Source: Shouchella miscanthi
GTDB taxonomy: Bacteria; Bacillota; Bacilli; Bacillales; Bacillaceae_D
Direction: 5' to 3'
NCBI RefSeq assembly: GCF_007725405.1
Contig: NZ_CP042163.1
Span: 1,364,001 to 1,428,000, forward strand
DNA length: 64,000 bases
The notes beneath the pieces were generated by a model. That model searched no databases and was not told the origin of the DNA. It saw only the letters and a program-made list of their open reading frames with translations. How positions within the stretch are numbered: position 1 is the first letter of the stretch; every line of letters starts with the position of its first letter. Position numbers and translations under genes: made by a program. Shown in pieces: positions 25,907 through 33,462 of the stretch.

Positions 25907-26815
25907 ATGGAATCAAGACCAATAGCCACTCAACCTCATCAGCGTCCTCCGTCGAAAGAAGAAAAAACAAGGTCGATATGGGGAGATACGTTCTACCATT
26001 TATTCAAGAATAAATTAGCACTTGTCGGTGCTGTTATTTTAACGTTCTTTATTTTGCTTGCTATTTTCGCCCCGTTATTAACGTCGTATACGATCGACAA
26101 AACGGATCCTTCCATTCGTTTAATGCCTCCTTCATCAGAACATTGGATGGGGACAGATGATTTAGGACGAGATGTTTTTACTCGTGTTGCACACGGTGCA
26201 CGAATTTCTCTTTTAATCGGCCTCTTTTCAATTAGTGGTGCGCTTGTCATTGGAACCACACTTGGATTAGTAGCAGGGTTCTACGGACGTTGGGTCGATA
26301 TGCTTATTTCTAGAATTTTTGATATTATGCTCGCATTCCCAAGTATTTTATTAGCCATTGCCATTGTAGCGATTTTAGGACCATCTCTACAAAATGCGAT
26401 GTTGGCCATCGCTATTATTAATGTGCCGATATTTGGTCGAATTGTTCGTTCAAAAGTGATCAGTTTACGAGCAGAAGAGTTTGTCTTAGCCGCAAAAGCG
26501 CAAGGTATGAAAAATGGACGAATTATGTTTCATCACATTTTACCCAATAGTTTAGCGCCAATTATCGTGCAAGCAACTTTAGGATTTGGGATTGCGATCA
26601 TAGAAGCAGCCGCACTTGGATTTCTTGGAATGGGAGCTAGTCCACCCACACCAGAATGGGGAAGAATGTTAGCTGATTCTAGAGGTTACATTCAAAATGC
26701 TTACTGGACGGTACTATTCCCAGGTTTGTCTATCATGCTGGTAGTATTAGGATTTAATATGTTAGGAGATGGATTAAGAGATGCCCTTGATCCAAAAATG
26801 AAAGACCAAGGGTAA
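25907..26815 (+). CDS. Peptide ABC transporter permease (AppC/DppC type)
   Basis: A 302-residue permease with six membrane helices. The cytoplasmic N-terminus ends with FKNKLALVGAVIL, followed by MGTDDLGRDVFTRVAHGARISL (about 81-102), a hallmark of DppC/OppC. The EAA motif region is EEFVLAAKAQGMKNGRIMFHHILPN. It is the second channel subunit and the last gene of the operon, before a strong terminator. Confidence 0.92.
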   Translation: MESRPIATQPHQRPPSKEEKTRSIWGDTFYHLFKNKLALVGAVILTFFILLAIFAPLLTSYTIDKTDPSIRLMPPSSEHWMGTDDLGRDVFTRVAHGARISLLIGLFSISGALVIGTTLGLVAGFYGRWVDMLISRIFDIMLAFPSILLAIAIVAILGPSLQNAMLAIAIINVPIFGRIVRSKVISLRAEEFVLAAKAQGMKNGRIMFHHILPNSLAPIIVQATLGFGIAIIEAAALGFLGMGASPPTPEWGRMLADSRGYIQNAYWTVLFPGLSIMLVVLGFNMLGDGLRDALDPKMKDQG

Positions 26816-26831
26816 TAAAGGTATACTGAGA

Positions 26832-26865
26832 AGCGAACATGAAACATTTCCATGTTCGTTTTTTC
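26832..26865 (+). terminator. Terminator of the peptide transporter operon
   Basis: CGAACATG pairs with CATGTTCG around a 10-base loop and ends in six T residues. Confidence 0.9.
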
Positions 26866-26900
26866 AATTTATTCATACACACTAAAAGGAGCTGTTCTAC

Positions 26901-27422
26901 ATGAGTGGAATTCTTTATTTCGTAAGGCATGCTGAAGCAACAGGGCAAGAACCGTCTGCCAGATTAACGAGTAAAGGGAAACAAGATGCGAAGGATTTAG
27001 CTTTGTTTTTTCAAGAGAAGGCGATTAACATGATTTTTTCAAGCCCTTACAAAAGGGCAATTTCAACGATTGAACCGACAGCGGAATTGTTAGGATTACC
27101 AATTGAGCAAGAGGAAAGGCTAATGGAGCGTTGTTTAAGTCCGGTCTCACTTACCAATTGGCTTGTGCATTTACAGAGAAGTTTTGCTGACGATTCCTAT
27201 TCTCTCGAAGGTGGTGAATCGTCCCATGAAGCTCAAGCGCGTATTCTGTCTGTCGTAAACAGCTTAACTGAACCAACCATTATCGTAAGCCACGGAAATC
27301 TTCTAGCGTTACTTATCCGCTATTATCAGCCTGAATTTGGTTTCAGCGAATGGGAAGCGATGGGGAATCCGGCTGTTTATGAACTCTGCTTAAAAGAAAG
27401 AAAGGTTAATTTGGTAAGGTGA
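26901..27422 (+). CDS. Histidine phosphatase family protein
   Basis: A 173-residue phosphoglycerate-mutase-like phosphatase. The catalytic motif is YFVRHAEATGQ at about 7-17 (variant of RHG, with Ala for Gly), followed by FSSPYKRAISTIEPTAE (about 50-66) and the second His in IIVSHGNLLALL near 130. It removes phosphate from an unidentified small substrate in the cytoplasm through a phosphohistidine intermediate. It is monocistronic, with a clear AAAAGGAG ribosome site. Confidence 0.88.
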   Translation: MSGILYFVRHAEATGQEPSARLTSKGKQDAKDLALFFQEKAINMIFSSPYKRAISTIEPTAELLGLPIEQEERLMERCLSPVSLTNWLVHLQRSFADDSYSLEGGESSHEAQARILSVVNSLTEPTIIVSHGNLLALLIRYYQPEFGFSEWEAMGNPAVYELCLKERKVNLVR

Positions 27423-27497
27423 ATGCGTAGAATAAATGACAAGATGAGGTTCTATTGAGTAGACGATTGGTAAATGAATGAGGCAAACAGAAAAAGA

Positions 27498-27528
27498 TTG
27501 ACGCAGTACTACGAAAATTTGCTATAAT
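27498..27528 (+). promoter_or_regulatory. Candidate sigma-A promoter of the MATE gene
   Basis: Extended -10 TGCTATAAT (hexamer 27523-27528) with TTGACG at 27498-27503. The 19-base spacer is long, but the extended -10 can compensate. It lies about 45 bases upstream of the TTG start. Confidence 0.65.
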
Positions 27529-27571
27529 ACATACGATTTGATTTCGTTTGAGTTAAAGAGAAGGTGGAAAT

Positions 27572-28924
27572 TTGGGAAGAGAAGATACTGCAAATCCGTT
27601 GGAAACTGAAAAGATTAGTAAGCTCTTTATGCGGTATTTAATTCCATCATTGGTTGGCATGCTATTAATGGCCATTAATCTAGCAGTTGACGGTATTATG
27701 GTTGGCAATCGACTTGGTCCTGTTGCGTTAGCTGGTGTAAACATTGCTGGTCCAGTCTATACCATTTTTGTGGGCTTATCGTTATGGCTAGGGATTGGTG
27801 GAGCGACTCTATATTCACAAGCAATGGGTAGAAAAGAAAAGGGACGTGCGCAAGTCATCTTCACCCATTCCATTTTACTAATTGGGTTGGGGACCATTGT
27901 AATAGGCGCTTTGGCTTTACTCTTTCACGAGCCACTTGTCTACGCACTAGGTGCAAATGAGGAAACAGCTCCATTTGCTGCTGCGTATATGAATGTTTTC
28001 TTAGTTTTCGGTTTTATTTTCACCTTGGAAAATGCATCAAGTATTTTTGTCCGTAATGATGGCAACCCAACGCTTGCTATGGCAGCGCTCGTCACAACGG
28101 CTTTTTCAAATGTGGGCATTAACTACGTTATTCTGTATGTACTCGATTTAGGGGTGCGTGAAATCGCATTCGGAACGATCATTGCTGCGTTCTTAGGCTT
28201 ACTCGTTCTATCTTCACATTTCTTTACGAAAAGAAGTAATTTAAAGTTCGTAAAGGTGAAATTTGATTTATTATTATCAAAGCAAGCTTTACGATTCGGG
28301 TTTCCAAGTTTCTTAGCAGAAGTAGGCATATCTGTTTTTACAGTCTCTCATAACATTATGTTTGCACGTCTTGCGGGTACAGTGGGCGTTGCCGCTTTTT
28401 CCGTTGTCAATTATGTGCATGCAGTTATGTTGCTCATGTTCTTAGGAATGGGAGCAGCGGTTCAGCCTATTGTTAGTTATTTTCATGGTGCAGCAGAACA
28501 TGAGAAAAAAAGACAGCTTATGAAACTAGCTATTCGAACAGGTTTTGTTGCCGGACTCATTTGCTTCTTAATTGGCCAGTTCGCAGCAGTCCCAATTGTG
28601 AATATCTTTGGAGATTTCCCTGAGGAAGTAAAAGAGTTAGCGGTAAGAGGCATACGATTATTCTTTATAGCGTATTTAGTTATGGGGGTAAACTTTGTAC
28701 TGATGACGTATTTCCAGTCAATTGGAGAGGTAGCGATTGCAACATGGATTACCGCTGGGAGACAGATCATTCTAATGTTGCTGTTTTTATTAATAGTACC
28801 GTTCCTTTTAGGCGTTCATGCGATTTGGCTTGCCATTCCTTTTGCCGAAATAACCGTATTAATACTTATTTACGTTTATTTGAAGAGGAGTAACATTCAC
28901 TTTGGTGAGAAACGTGTATTTTAA
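27572..28924 (+). CDS. MATE family multidrug efflux protein
   Basis: A 450-residue protein with twelve predicted membrane helices in two halves. Family marks are LIPSLVGMLLMAINLAVDGIMVGNRLGPVALAGVN (start of the first half, about 20-54) and the matching FGFPSFLAEVGISVFTVSHNIMF at the start of the second half (about 240-262). It exchanges cations for drugs or metabolites across the cytoplasmic membrane. The TTG start follows AGAAGGTGG. The substrate is unknown. Confidence 0.9.
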   Translation: MGREDTANPLETEKISKLFMRYLIPSLVGMLLMAINLAVDGIMVGNRLGPVALAGVNIAGPVYTIFVGLSLWLGIGGATLYSQAMGRKEKGRAQVIFTHSILLIGLGTIVIGALALLFHEPLVYALGANEETAPFAAAYMNVFLVFGFIFTLENASSIFVRNDGNPTLAMAALVTTAFSNVGINYVILYVLDLGVREIAFGTIIAAFLGLLVLSSHFFTKRSNLKFVKVKFDLLLSKQALRFGFPSFLAEVGISVFTVSHNIMFARLAGTVGVAAFSVVNYVHAVMLLMFLGMGAAVQPIVSYFHGAAEHEKKRQLMKLAIRTGFVAGLICFLIGQFAAVPIVNIFGDFPEEVKELAVRGIRLFFIAYLVMGVNFVLMTYFQSIGEVAIATWITAGRQIILMLLFLLIVPFLLGVHAIWLAIPFAEITVLILIYVYLKRSNIHFGEKRVF

Positions 28925-28960
28925 AGAAAAGGCTGTAGACATTGTCTACAGCCTTTTCTT
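28925..28960. terminator. Bidirectional terminator
   Basis: AAAAGGCTGTAGAC pairs perfectly with GTCTACAGCCTTTT around a 3-base loop. It separates the convergent MATE and proC genes. Confidence 0.92.
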
Positions 28961-28965
28961 ATATA

Positions 28966-29766
28966 CTAGTTGCTTTTTGCTTTGGCATGATCGGTTACTG
29001 CTTGAACACCACGAGCAATGGAACCACTAAAATCATCTGCCTGTAACGATTTCAAACCAGCTTCAGTAGCACCACCTGGTGTTGTGACTTGATCACGTAA
29101 TTCTGTTGGTGTAAAACCTGCTTTAAGCATATCTGCACTTCCTGCCAGCATCTGAACAACGAGATTCCGAGCTTGAGATTGGTCAATGCCAAAAGATTGT
29201 GCAATTGATTCAAGCTGAATGACAAATTCATAAACGAAAGCAGGTGCGCTTCCAGTAACGGCAGTTAATTCGTGAATAAGTGATTCGCTTAGTTGGGCAC
29301 CTGTCCCGATAGAAGCTACTAATGATTCGACATAACTTTTTTGTGTATCCGTTACATGTGAACCGTATGTATAAAGGCTTATCGAAGCTCCTGCTTGCGC
29401 TGCCGTATTCGGCATGATCCATGCAGTTGCTACCCCAGCCGGTAATTGTGCTTCAAGGTCAGAAGGTCCGATACCCGCAGCTACAGTTAACACGAGTTGG
29501 TTCCTAACGAGAGGACGTAACGTTTTCAAAATAGATGGGTGTGCAGAAGGTGGAGCGGCAATCAGAATGACATCCGCTTCAGTAACCTTTTCAGACCAAT
29601 CTGAAATCGCTTCAATTGGATAAACCTGTGTGAGCTTATCTAAATGAGCTTTGTTTGTTTGATTACTTACGTATACGGGTGAGAATGCTGGATTTGGTTT
29701 AGCTAGAACGCCTTTAAATACAGCTTCAGCCATTCTTCCAGCACCGATAAATAATAATGATGGCAA
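28966..29766 (-). CDS. proC: Pyrroline-5-carboxylate reductase family protein
   Basis: A 266-residue P5C reductase. The Rossmann N-terminus LFIGAGRMAEAVFKGVL is at about 4-20, the MPNTAAQAG loop at about 118-126, and the signature ELRDQVTTPGGATEAGLKSL at about 222-241. It reduces pyrroline-5-carboxylate to proline with NAD(P)H, the last step of proline synthesis. In Bacillus, P5C reductases occur in several copies (ProG, ProH, ProI and the ComER paralogue), so which role this one fills is uncertain. TTG start. An unusual hairpin lies 25 bases upstream. Confidence 0.88.
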   Translation of the reverse strand: MPSLLFIGAGRMAEAVFKGVLAKPNPAFSPVYVSNQTNKAHLDKLTQVYPIEAISDWSEKVTEADVILIAAPPSAHPSILKTLRPLVRNQLVLTVAAGIGPSDLEAQLPAGVATAWIMPNTAAQAGASISLYTYGSHVTDTQKSYVESLVASIGTGAQLSESLIHELTAVTGSAPAFVYEFVIQLESIAQSFGIDQSQARNLVVQMLAGSADMLKAGFTPTELRDQVTTPGGATEAGLKSLQADDFSGSIARGVQAVTDHAKAKSN

Positions 29767-29790
29767 CGTGACTTCACTCCTTTAATATAG

Positions 29791-29834
29791 TAAAAGACTT
29801 ACGCGAAAAAAAAGAAAAAAGCGTAAGTCTTTTA
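29791..29834. repeat. Perfect 14-bp inverted repeat with purine-only loop
   Basis: TAAAAGACTTACGC (29791-29804) and its exact complement (29821-29834) flank a 16-base loop of only A and G. It stands just upstream of the proC start on the minus strand, where the loop becomes all pyrimidine. It is not placed like an ordinary terminator, because no minus-strand gene precedes it and no plus-strand gene ends here. Confidence 0.8.
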
Positions 29835-29975
29835 TGAAAAAATACCAAATACTGGTATAAATATTTTAGGTAATTGAACTATATAAAGCTTATCAAACTG
29901 AAAAGAAAAAGTCTATATTTTTTTTAAAAAATTATGCAAAATAAGAAAAGAGACTTGAGAGAGGGTGAATATAAT

Positions 29976-32000
29976 ATGAACCAGCATGATTACGAAACGG
30001 CTGTGTTAAAAGCGTCATTAAAAAAGATTGATCGAATGTTTACACATGTTCAGCAAATTCCGATTTACCGAGGAGATGACTTTACTCAACAAGTGTTAGA
30101 AGATCGACGGGAAGCGAAGCGACAATCTCTCCGAATTGCAAATGAAGAACCATATTTTGCTCGCTTAGATTTTCTTGATTTTGAAAATGAGGACAAGAAA
30201 GCCCTATACATTGGTAAAGTTGGTGTACATGATGATGAAGAGGATCACCCTTTAGTGATTGATTGGCGAGCACCGGTTGCTTCTTTATTTTATAGTTTTA
30301 ACGGCAGTGAAGAGGATGTCTATTACGAATCGCCAGATGGTATCGTGGAAGGCGAAATCCAATTAAAACGAAATGTAGTTATTCGAGGGCGTGAATTAAA
30401 GCGAGTTGTGGATAGTTACGTAGAGGGCCAAGAAAGTAGCGGTGGGGATGAATTCCTTCTCTATAAGTTAGGTGAACAAAAAGACAACAAATTAAAAGAC
30501 ATTGTATCGACCATTCAAGCAGAGCAGAACTCAATTATTCGCTCTGATGTAAAGAAGCCATTGCTTATTCAAGGGGCAGCAGGTAGTGGAAAAACAACGG
30601 TTGCTCTTCACAGGTTGGCCTTTCTTCTTTATGAATACAGAGAGCGTTTAAAAGCAGAACGAATGATGATCTTTGCTCCAAATGCAATGTTCCTTGATTA
30701 TATTGCCCAAGTGCTTCCAGAGCTAGGAGTAGGCGATATTCAGCAGTCTACTTATGTTGATTGGGCTTTGCAAAAATTAGATGATTCCTATGAAGTGGAG
30801 TCAACAGAAGACCGGATCTTCACTCGTTTTGAGCTACAGGTTGAACCAGAAAATCAAGTCGTTATTAAAGAGAAAGGGTCTCTCGCTTTTCGAGATCAAC
30901 TTAAGAAATACGTGGAGGAAGAAGTAGCCAATCGTCTACCAATCAAAGATTTTATACCTTGGGCGAGTGGCCTTGTTCAGAAGGAGAAGATACAGGAATG
31001 GATAACCCAGGATTTCGCTCATTCTGCTCCTTTAAAGCAAAGAGAACGACTGCAAGCAAGGTTAAAGCGCTGGGTTGAAATAGAGGTAAGGATGTTTGAG
31101 GATGAGAAAGAACGCAAAGCGTATAAAACAGAAGGGTTGAAGGCAGTAAGAAGTTATATGAACAGCTGGAAAAAACCAGATGAATTAAAGCTGTATCTGA
31201 ATTTTTTACAGCAACAAAACCACCCAATCTCTCAGTCACTGCGCAGTGGTAAATTGTTTATTGAAGATCTGGCTCCAATGGTCTACATACACCAACAATT
31301 AATTGGTATAGATAAGGAAGCTCGCTTTGATCACTTAGTGATTGATGAGGCACAGGATTTATCGCCCTTTATCATTTCCTTATTAAATGACTATACGAGA
31401 AAAGGAGGCTTGACGATTCTAGGAGATCTTGCTCAAGGCATACACGGTGAAGAAGGCATTGTTACGTGGGACTCGTTTATAAAGGTTCTTGGTCAGAACT
31501 GTACTTACGTGCAAATGGAAAAGAGTTATCGCTCAACGATGGAGATTATTGAATATAGTAATGGTATTCTTGAACAGGTCGAAAACCATCCGCCTTTAGC
31601 AAAGCCTGTTTTTCGAAGTGGTGAGCCTGTGAAAGTGATCTCTTATTCACTGTCTTCCATGCTTCAGTGGCTAAGTGATGTAAAAGCGTATGAAACCATA
31701 GCCTTTCTAACTAGGACAAAGAAAGAAGCGGAAACGCTTGCTTTGGAATTAAAAGAAGCCGCTATTTCAGCGACGCTAATTCGTGCAGGGGATACAACGT
31801 ACAAAGGCGGAATCTCCATACTACCAATTTACCTGTCAAAAGGGTTTGAGTTTGACGCTGTTATGCTAACAAATGTATCAAACCATCATTATCCAAACAA
31901 TCCTGTTCATCAAAAGTTGCTTTATGTAGGTTGTACAAGAGCACTTCATTCGTTATCACTTTCATATGAAGGGACGCTCTCCCCCATTATTCCATTATAG
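29976..32000 (+). CDS. helD: HelD-type UvrD-like helicase (RNA polymerase recycling factor family)
   Basis: A 674-residue superfamily 1 helicase-like ATPase of the HelD class. The N-terminal charged helical arm (about 1-60) is followed by DFENEDKKALYIGK and VIDWRAPVASLFY (about 95-107), typical of HelD. Walker A GAAGSGKTTVALHR is at about 203-216, Walker B HLVIDEAQDLSP near 464-475, and the late GFEFDAVMLTNV motif near 630. HelD binds RNA polymerase and frees it from stalled complexes. It is about 100 residues shorter than B. subtilis HelD, so it could be a shorter paralogue. ATG 29976 follows a GAGGGTGA ribosome site. Confidence 0.82.
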   Translation: MNQHDYETAVLKASLKKIDRMFTHVQQIPIYRGDDFTQQVLEDRREAKRQSLRIANEEPYFARLDFLDFENEDKKALYIGKVGVHDDEEDHPLVIDWRAPVASLFYSFNGSEEDVYYESPDGIVEGEIQLKRNVVIRGRELKRVVDSYVEGQESSGGDEFLLYKLGEQKDNKLKDIVSTIQAEQNSIIRSDVKKPLLIQGAAGSGKTTVALHRLAFLLYEYRERLKAERMMIFAPNAMFLDYIAQVLPELGVGDIQQSTYVDWALQKLDDSYEVESTEDRIFTRFELQVEPENQVVIKEKGSLAFRDQLKKYVEEEVANRLPIKDFIPWASGLVQKEKIQEWITQDFAHSAPLKQRERLQARLKRWVEIEVRMFEDEKERKAYKTEGLKAVRSYMNSWKKPDELKLYLNFLQQQNHPISQSLRSGKLFIEDLAPMVYIHQQLIGIDKEARFDHLVIDEAQDLSPFIISLLNDYTRKGGLTILGDLAQGIHGEEGIVTWDSFIKVLGQNCTYVQMEKSYRSTMEIIEYSNGILEQVENHPPLAKPVFRSGEPVKVISYSLSSMLQWLSDVKAYETIAFLTRTKKEAETLALELKEAAISATLIRAGDTTYKGGISILPIYLSKGFEFDAVMLTNVSNHHYPNNPVHQKLLYVGCTRALHSLSLSYEGTLSPIIPL

Positions 32001-32007
32001 TTAGTTG

Positions 32008-32038
32008 AAAGAGGAACGTATGCCGTTCCTCTTTTTTT
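32008..32038 (+). terminator. Intrinsic terminator of helD
   Basis: AAAGAGGAACG pairs with CGTTCCTCTTT around a 5-base loop and is followed by a T-tract. Confidence 0.92.
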
Positions 32039-32075
32039 GGCAACTGAATAGAGTGGATAGAAGGGAGGGTTTAGT

Positions 32076-32714
32076 TTGGAACGTAGAGGAGTTAACTACT
32101 TAGCGATCGGCGATTCACTAACTACGGGTGTAGGCGCTTCAGGCAAGCCTGATGGGTTTGTTTCAATCTACCGACATTATGCGAGTGGTGCTTTACAAGC
32201 TCCTGTGAAAACACTAACAGTAGCTCGGAGTGGTTTAACAACTGGTCAAATCCATCGTCTCGTCTATCAGCAACCAGTGACATCCATTACGGAAGCCAAT
32301 TTCATTACAATTACAGGTGGTGGAAATGATTTAATTCAATCCGTGCAATATGGTCGACAACCTTTTTCCGTTGAAAAAGTAGAACATGCAATTAAAAACG
32401 CTATTTATTGGATGACTCAATTGGTTTCGTATATAACGGAAATCAAACGAGGTAAAGCCATTCCTTACAAAATCATTGTGTTTAATAGCTATAATCCACT
32501 GGACTCTGTACCATTTGTGGACCAGTCTATCAAGTCGTTCAACCGCGGAATACAATCATTAACACGGTTTCCACATGTACAAGTTGTAGACGTCTATCAG
32601 GCTTTTAAAAGACGAAATCACTATGTTCTTTCTCGCGATGCTTTTCATCCAAATAACAAAGGCTATAGTATAATGGCGAATGAGGCAGCAAAAAAAGGTT
32701 TTCAGCTAAACTAA
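32076..32714 (+). CDS. SGNH/GDSL hydrolase family protein
   Basis: A 212-residue esterase/lipase-type hydrolase. Block I LAIGDSLTTGVGAS is at about 8-21 (catalytic Ser), block III TITGGGNDLIQSV at about 86-98 with the Gly-x-Asn-Asp, and the C-terminal catalytic pair is in RDAFHPNNKGYSIMA near 188-202 (Asp-x-x-His). No signal peptide is evident, so it is probably cytoplasmic. It resembles B. subtilis YpmR-type hydrolases. TTG start behind AGGGAGGG. Confidence 0.88.
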   Translation: MERRGVNYLAIGDSLTTGVGASGKPDGFVSIYRHYASGALQAPVKTLTVARSGLTTGQIHRLVYQQPVTSITEANFITITGGGNDLIQSVQYGRQPFSVEKVEHAIKNAIYWMTQLVSYITEIKRGKAIPYKIIVFNSYNPLDSVPFVDQSIKSFNRGIQSLTRFPHVQVVDVYQAFKRRNHYVLSRDAFHPNNKGYSIMANEAAKKGFQLN

Positions 32715-33136
32715 AGTGTGGATTTTTAAGTCTATTCATTTAGAGCGGCTTTGCATGGTCAAGAGGAAGTCGGTATTTATTCGTCAGCGCCTTGAATGGA
32801 GAGACAAAGAGGAATGGACAAAGTAACAGTTTTTTTAAATCAATGGGACGGCTGGTTCATGTTTAGTGAGTCGCCGTTCTCTTTTGCGATTAGTCAATCA
32901 CTACTATTTTTATTTGGGAAATGACGGGTGTAGTGTTCCGAAACGTATGGAACAGATTGTGGCTTAGAACAACCTCATCATCATGTGGAAGGTTCTGTCT
33001 GATTGCATTACAGTTTACCGTATAATCAACAGGGTATATCTAACTAATTTTTGACTTTTTTCTGTATGTTTTACATAGTACAACAGATCAAATCATTGTA
33101 TACTAAGGGAAGCAATGATGAAGAGGGGGATCGGAC
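32715..33136. other. Gene-poor interval with protein-like remnants
   Basis: About 420 bases. Short reading frames with protein-like composition are broken by stops (see 32814-32924 and, in another frame, GTDCGLEQPHHHVEGSV near 32950-33000), which suggests a decayed gene. Near 33054-33083 a TTGACT-17-CATAGT arrangement could serve as a promoter for the micro-gene at 33137. Confidence 0.4.
32814..32924 (+). other. 36-codon remnant frame with a membrane-like tail
   Basis: Reads MDKVTVFLNQWDGWFMF and on to a hydrophobic SLLFLFG end before a TGA. The Trp/Phe-rich, helix-like content looks coding, but the ribosome site is poorly placed and the flanking frames are broken. It is either a micro-membrane protein or debris of an older gene. 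Confidence 0.25.
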
Positions 33137-33220
33137 GTGAACGCGCGGTTTGTTAAATTAATCTCTGCTGCTTTTTTTGTGTGTATAGCTGGTATACTTG
33201 TTTTTGCGATTACTGGATAA
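33137..33220 (+). CDS. 27-residue membrane micropeptide
   Basis: A GTG start six bases after GAGGGGGA opens 27 codons: a basic N-terminus (MNARFVKL) followed by one hydrophobic helix and a TAA stop. The excellent ribosome site and clean charge/helix layout argue for a real single-pass membrane micropeptide. I do not recognise it. It lies upstream of the ABC exporter leader region, and a terminator at 33376-33410 separates it from the exporter genes. Confidence 0.55.
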   Translation: MNARFVKLISAAFFVCIAGILVFAITG

Positions 33221-33287
33221 TGAACGTGATAAATATAGATGGAAACGTTTAATAGTACTAGTAAAGTCGACAGTAGAATGTGTAATT

Positions 33288-33462
33288 ATGTTAGTGAATA
33301 AACATGTTGAGTATATGTTTTCGTAAACGTACATGAATAGAATGATGACATTAGTCCCCGTAAAAATACGTTATGAAAAAAATTCTAAGTGCATTCTTAG
33401 GATTTTTTTTGTTTATATCGATTATAATAGTCTGAAAGAGAAAGATAGAGGGGTAGATAGAT
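33288..33462 (+). promoter_or_regulatory. Attenuator-like leader of the ABC exporter operon
   Basis: The leader holds a 12-codon frame from 33288, an in-frame series from ATG 33333 that reads through the terminator hairpin at 33381-33404, and a short competing pairing (AACGTA 33326-33331 with TACGTT 33367-33372). In B. subtilis the bmrCD exporter is controlled by a translated leader and a terminator. A similar device is plausible here. Alternatively the hairpin simply ends the upstream micro-gene transcript. A TATAAT at 33423-33428, after the hairpin, could also give a separate start. Confidence 0.45.
33376..33410 (+). terminator. Intrinsic terminator upstream of the ABC exporter
   Basis: AATTCTAAG (33381-33389) pairs with CTTAGGATT (33396-33404, one G-T pair) around a 6-base loop and continues into an uninterrupted T-tract. 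It lies about 55 bases before the exporter start. Confidence 0.85.
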
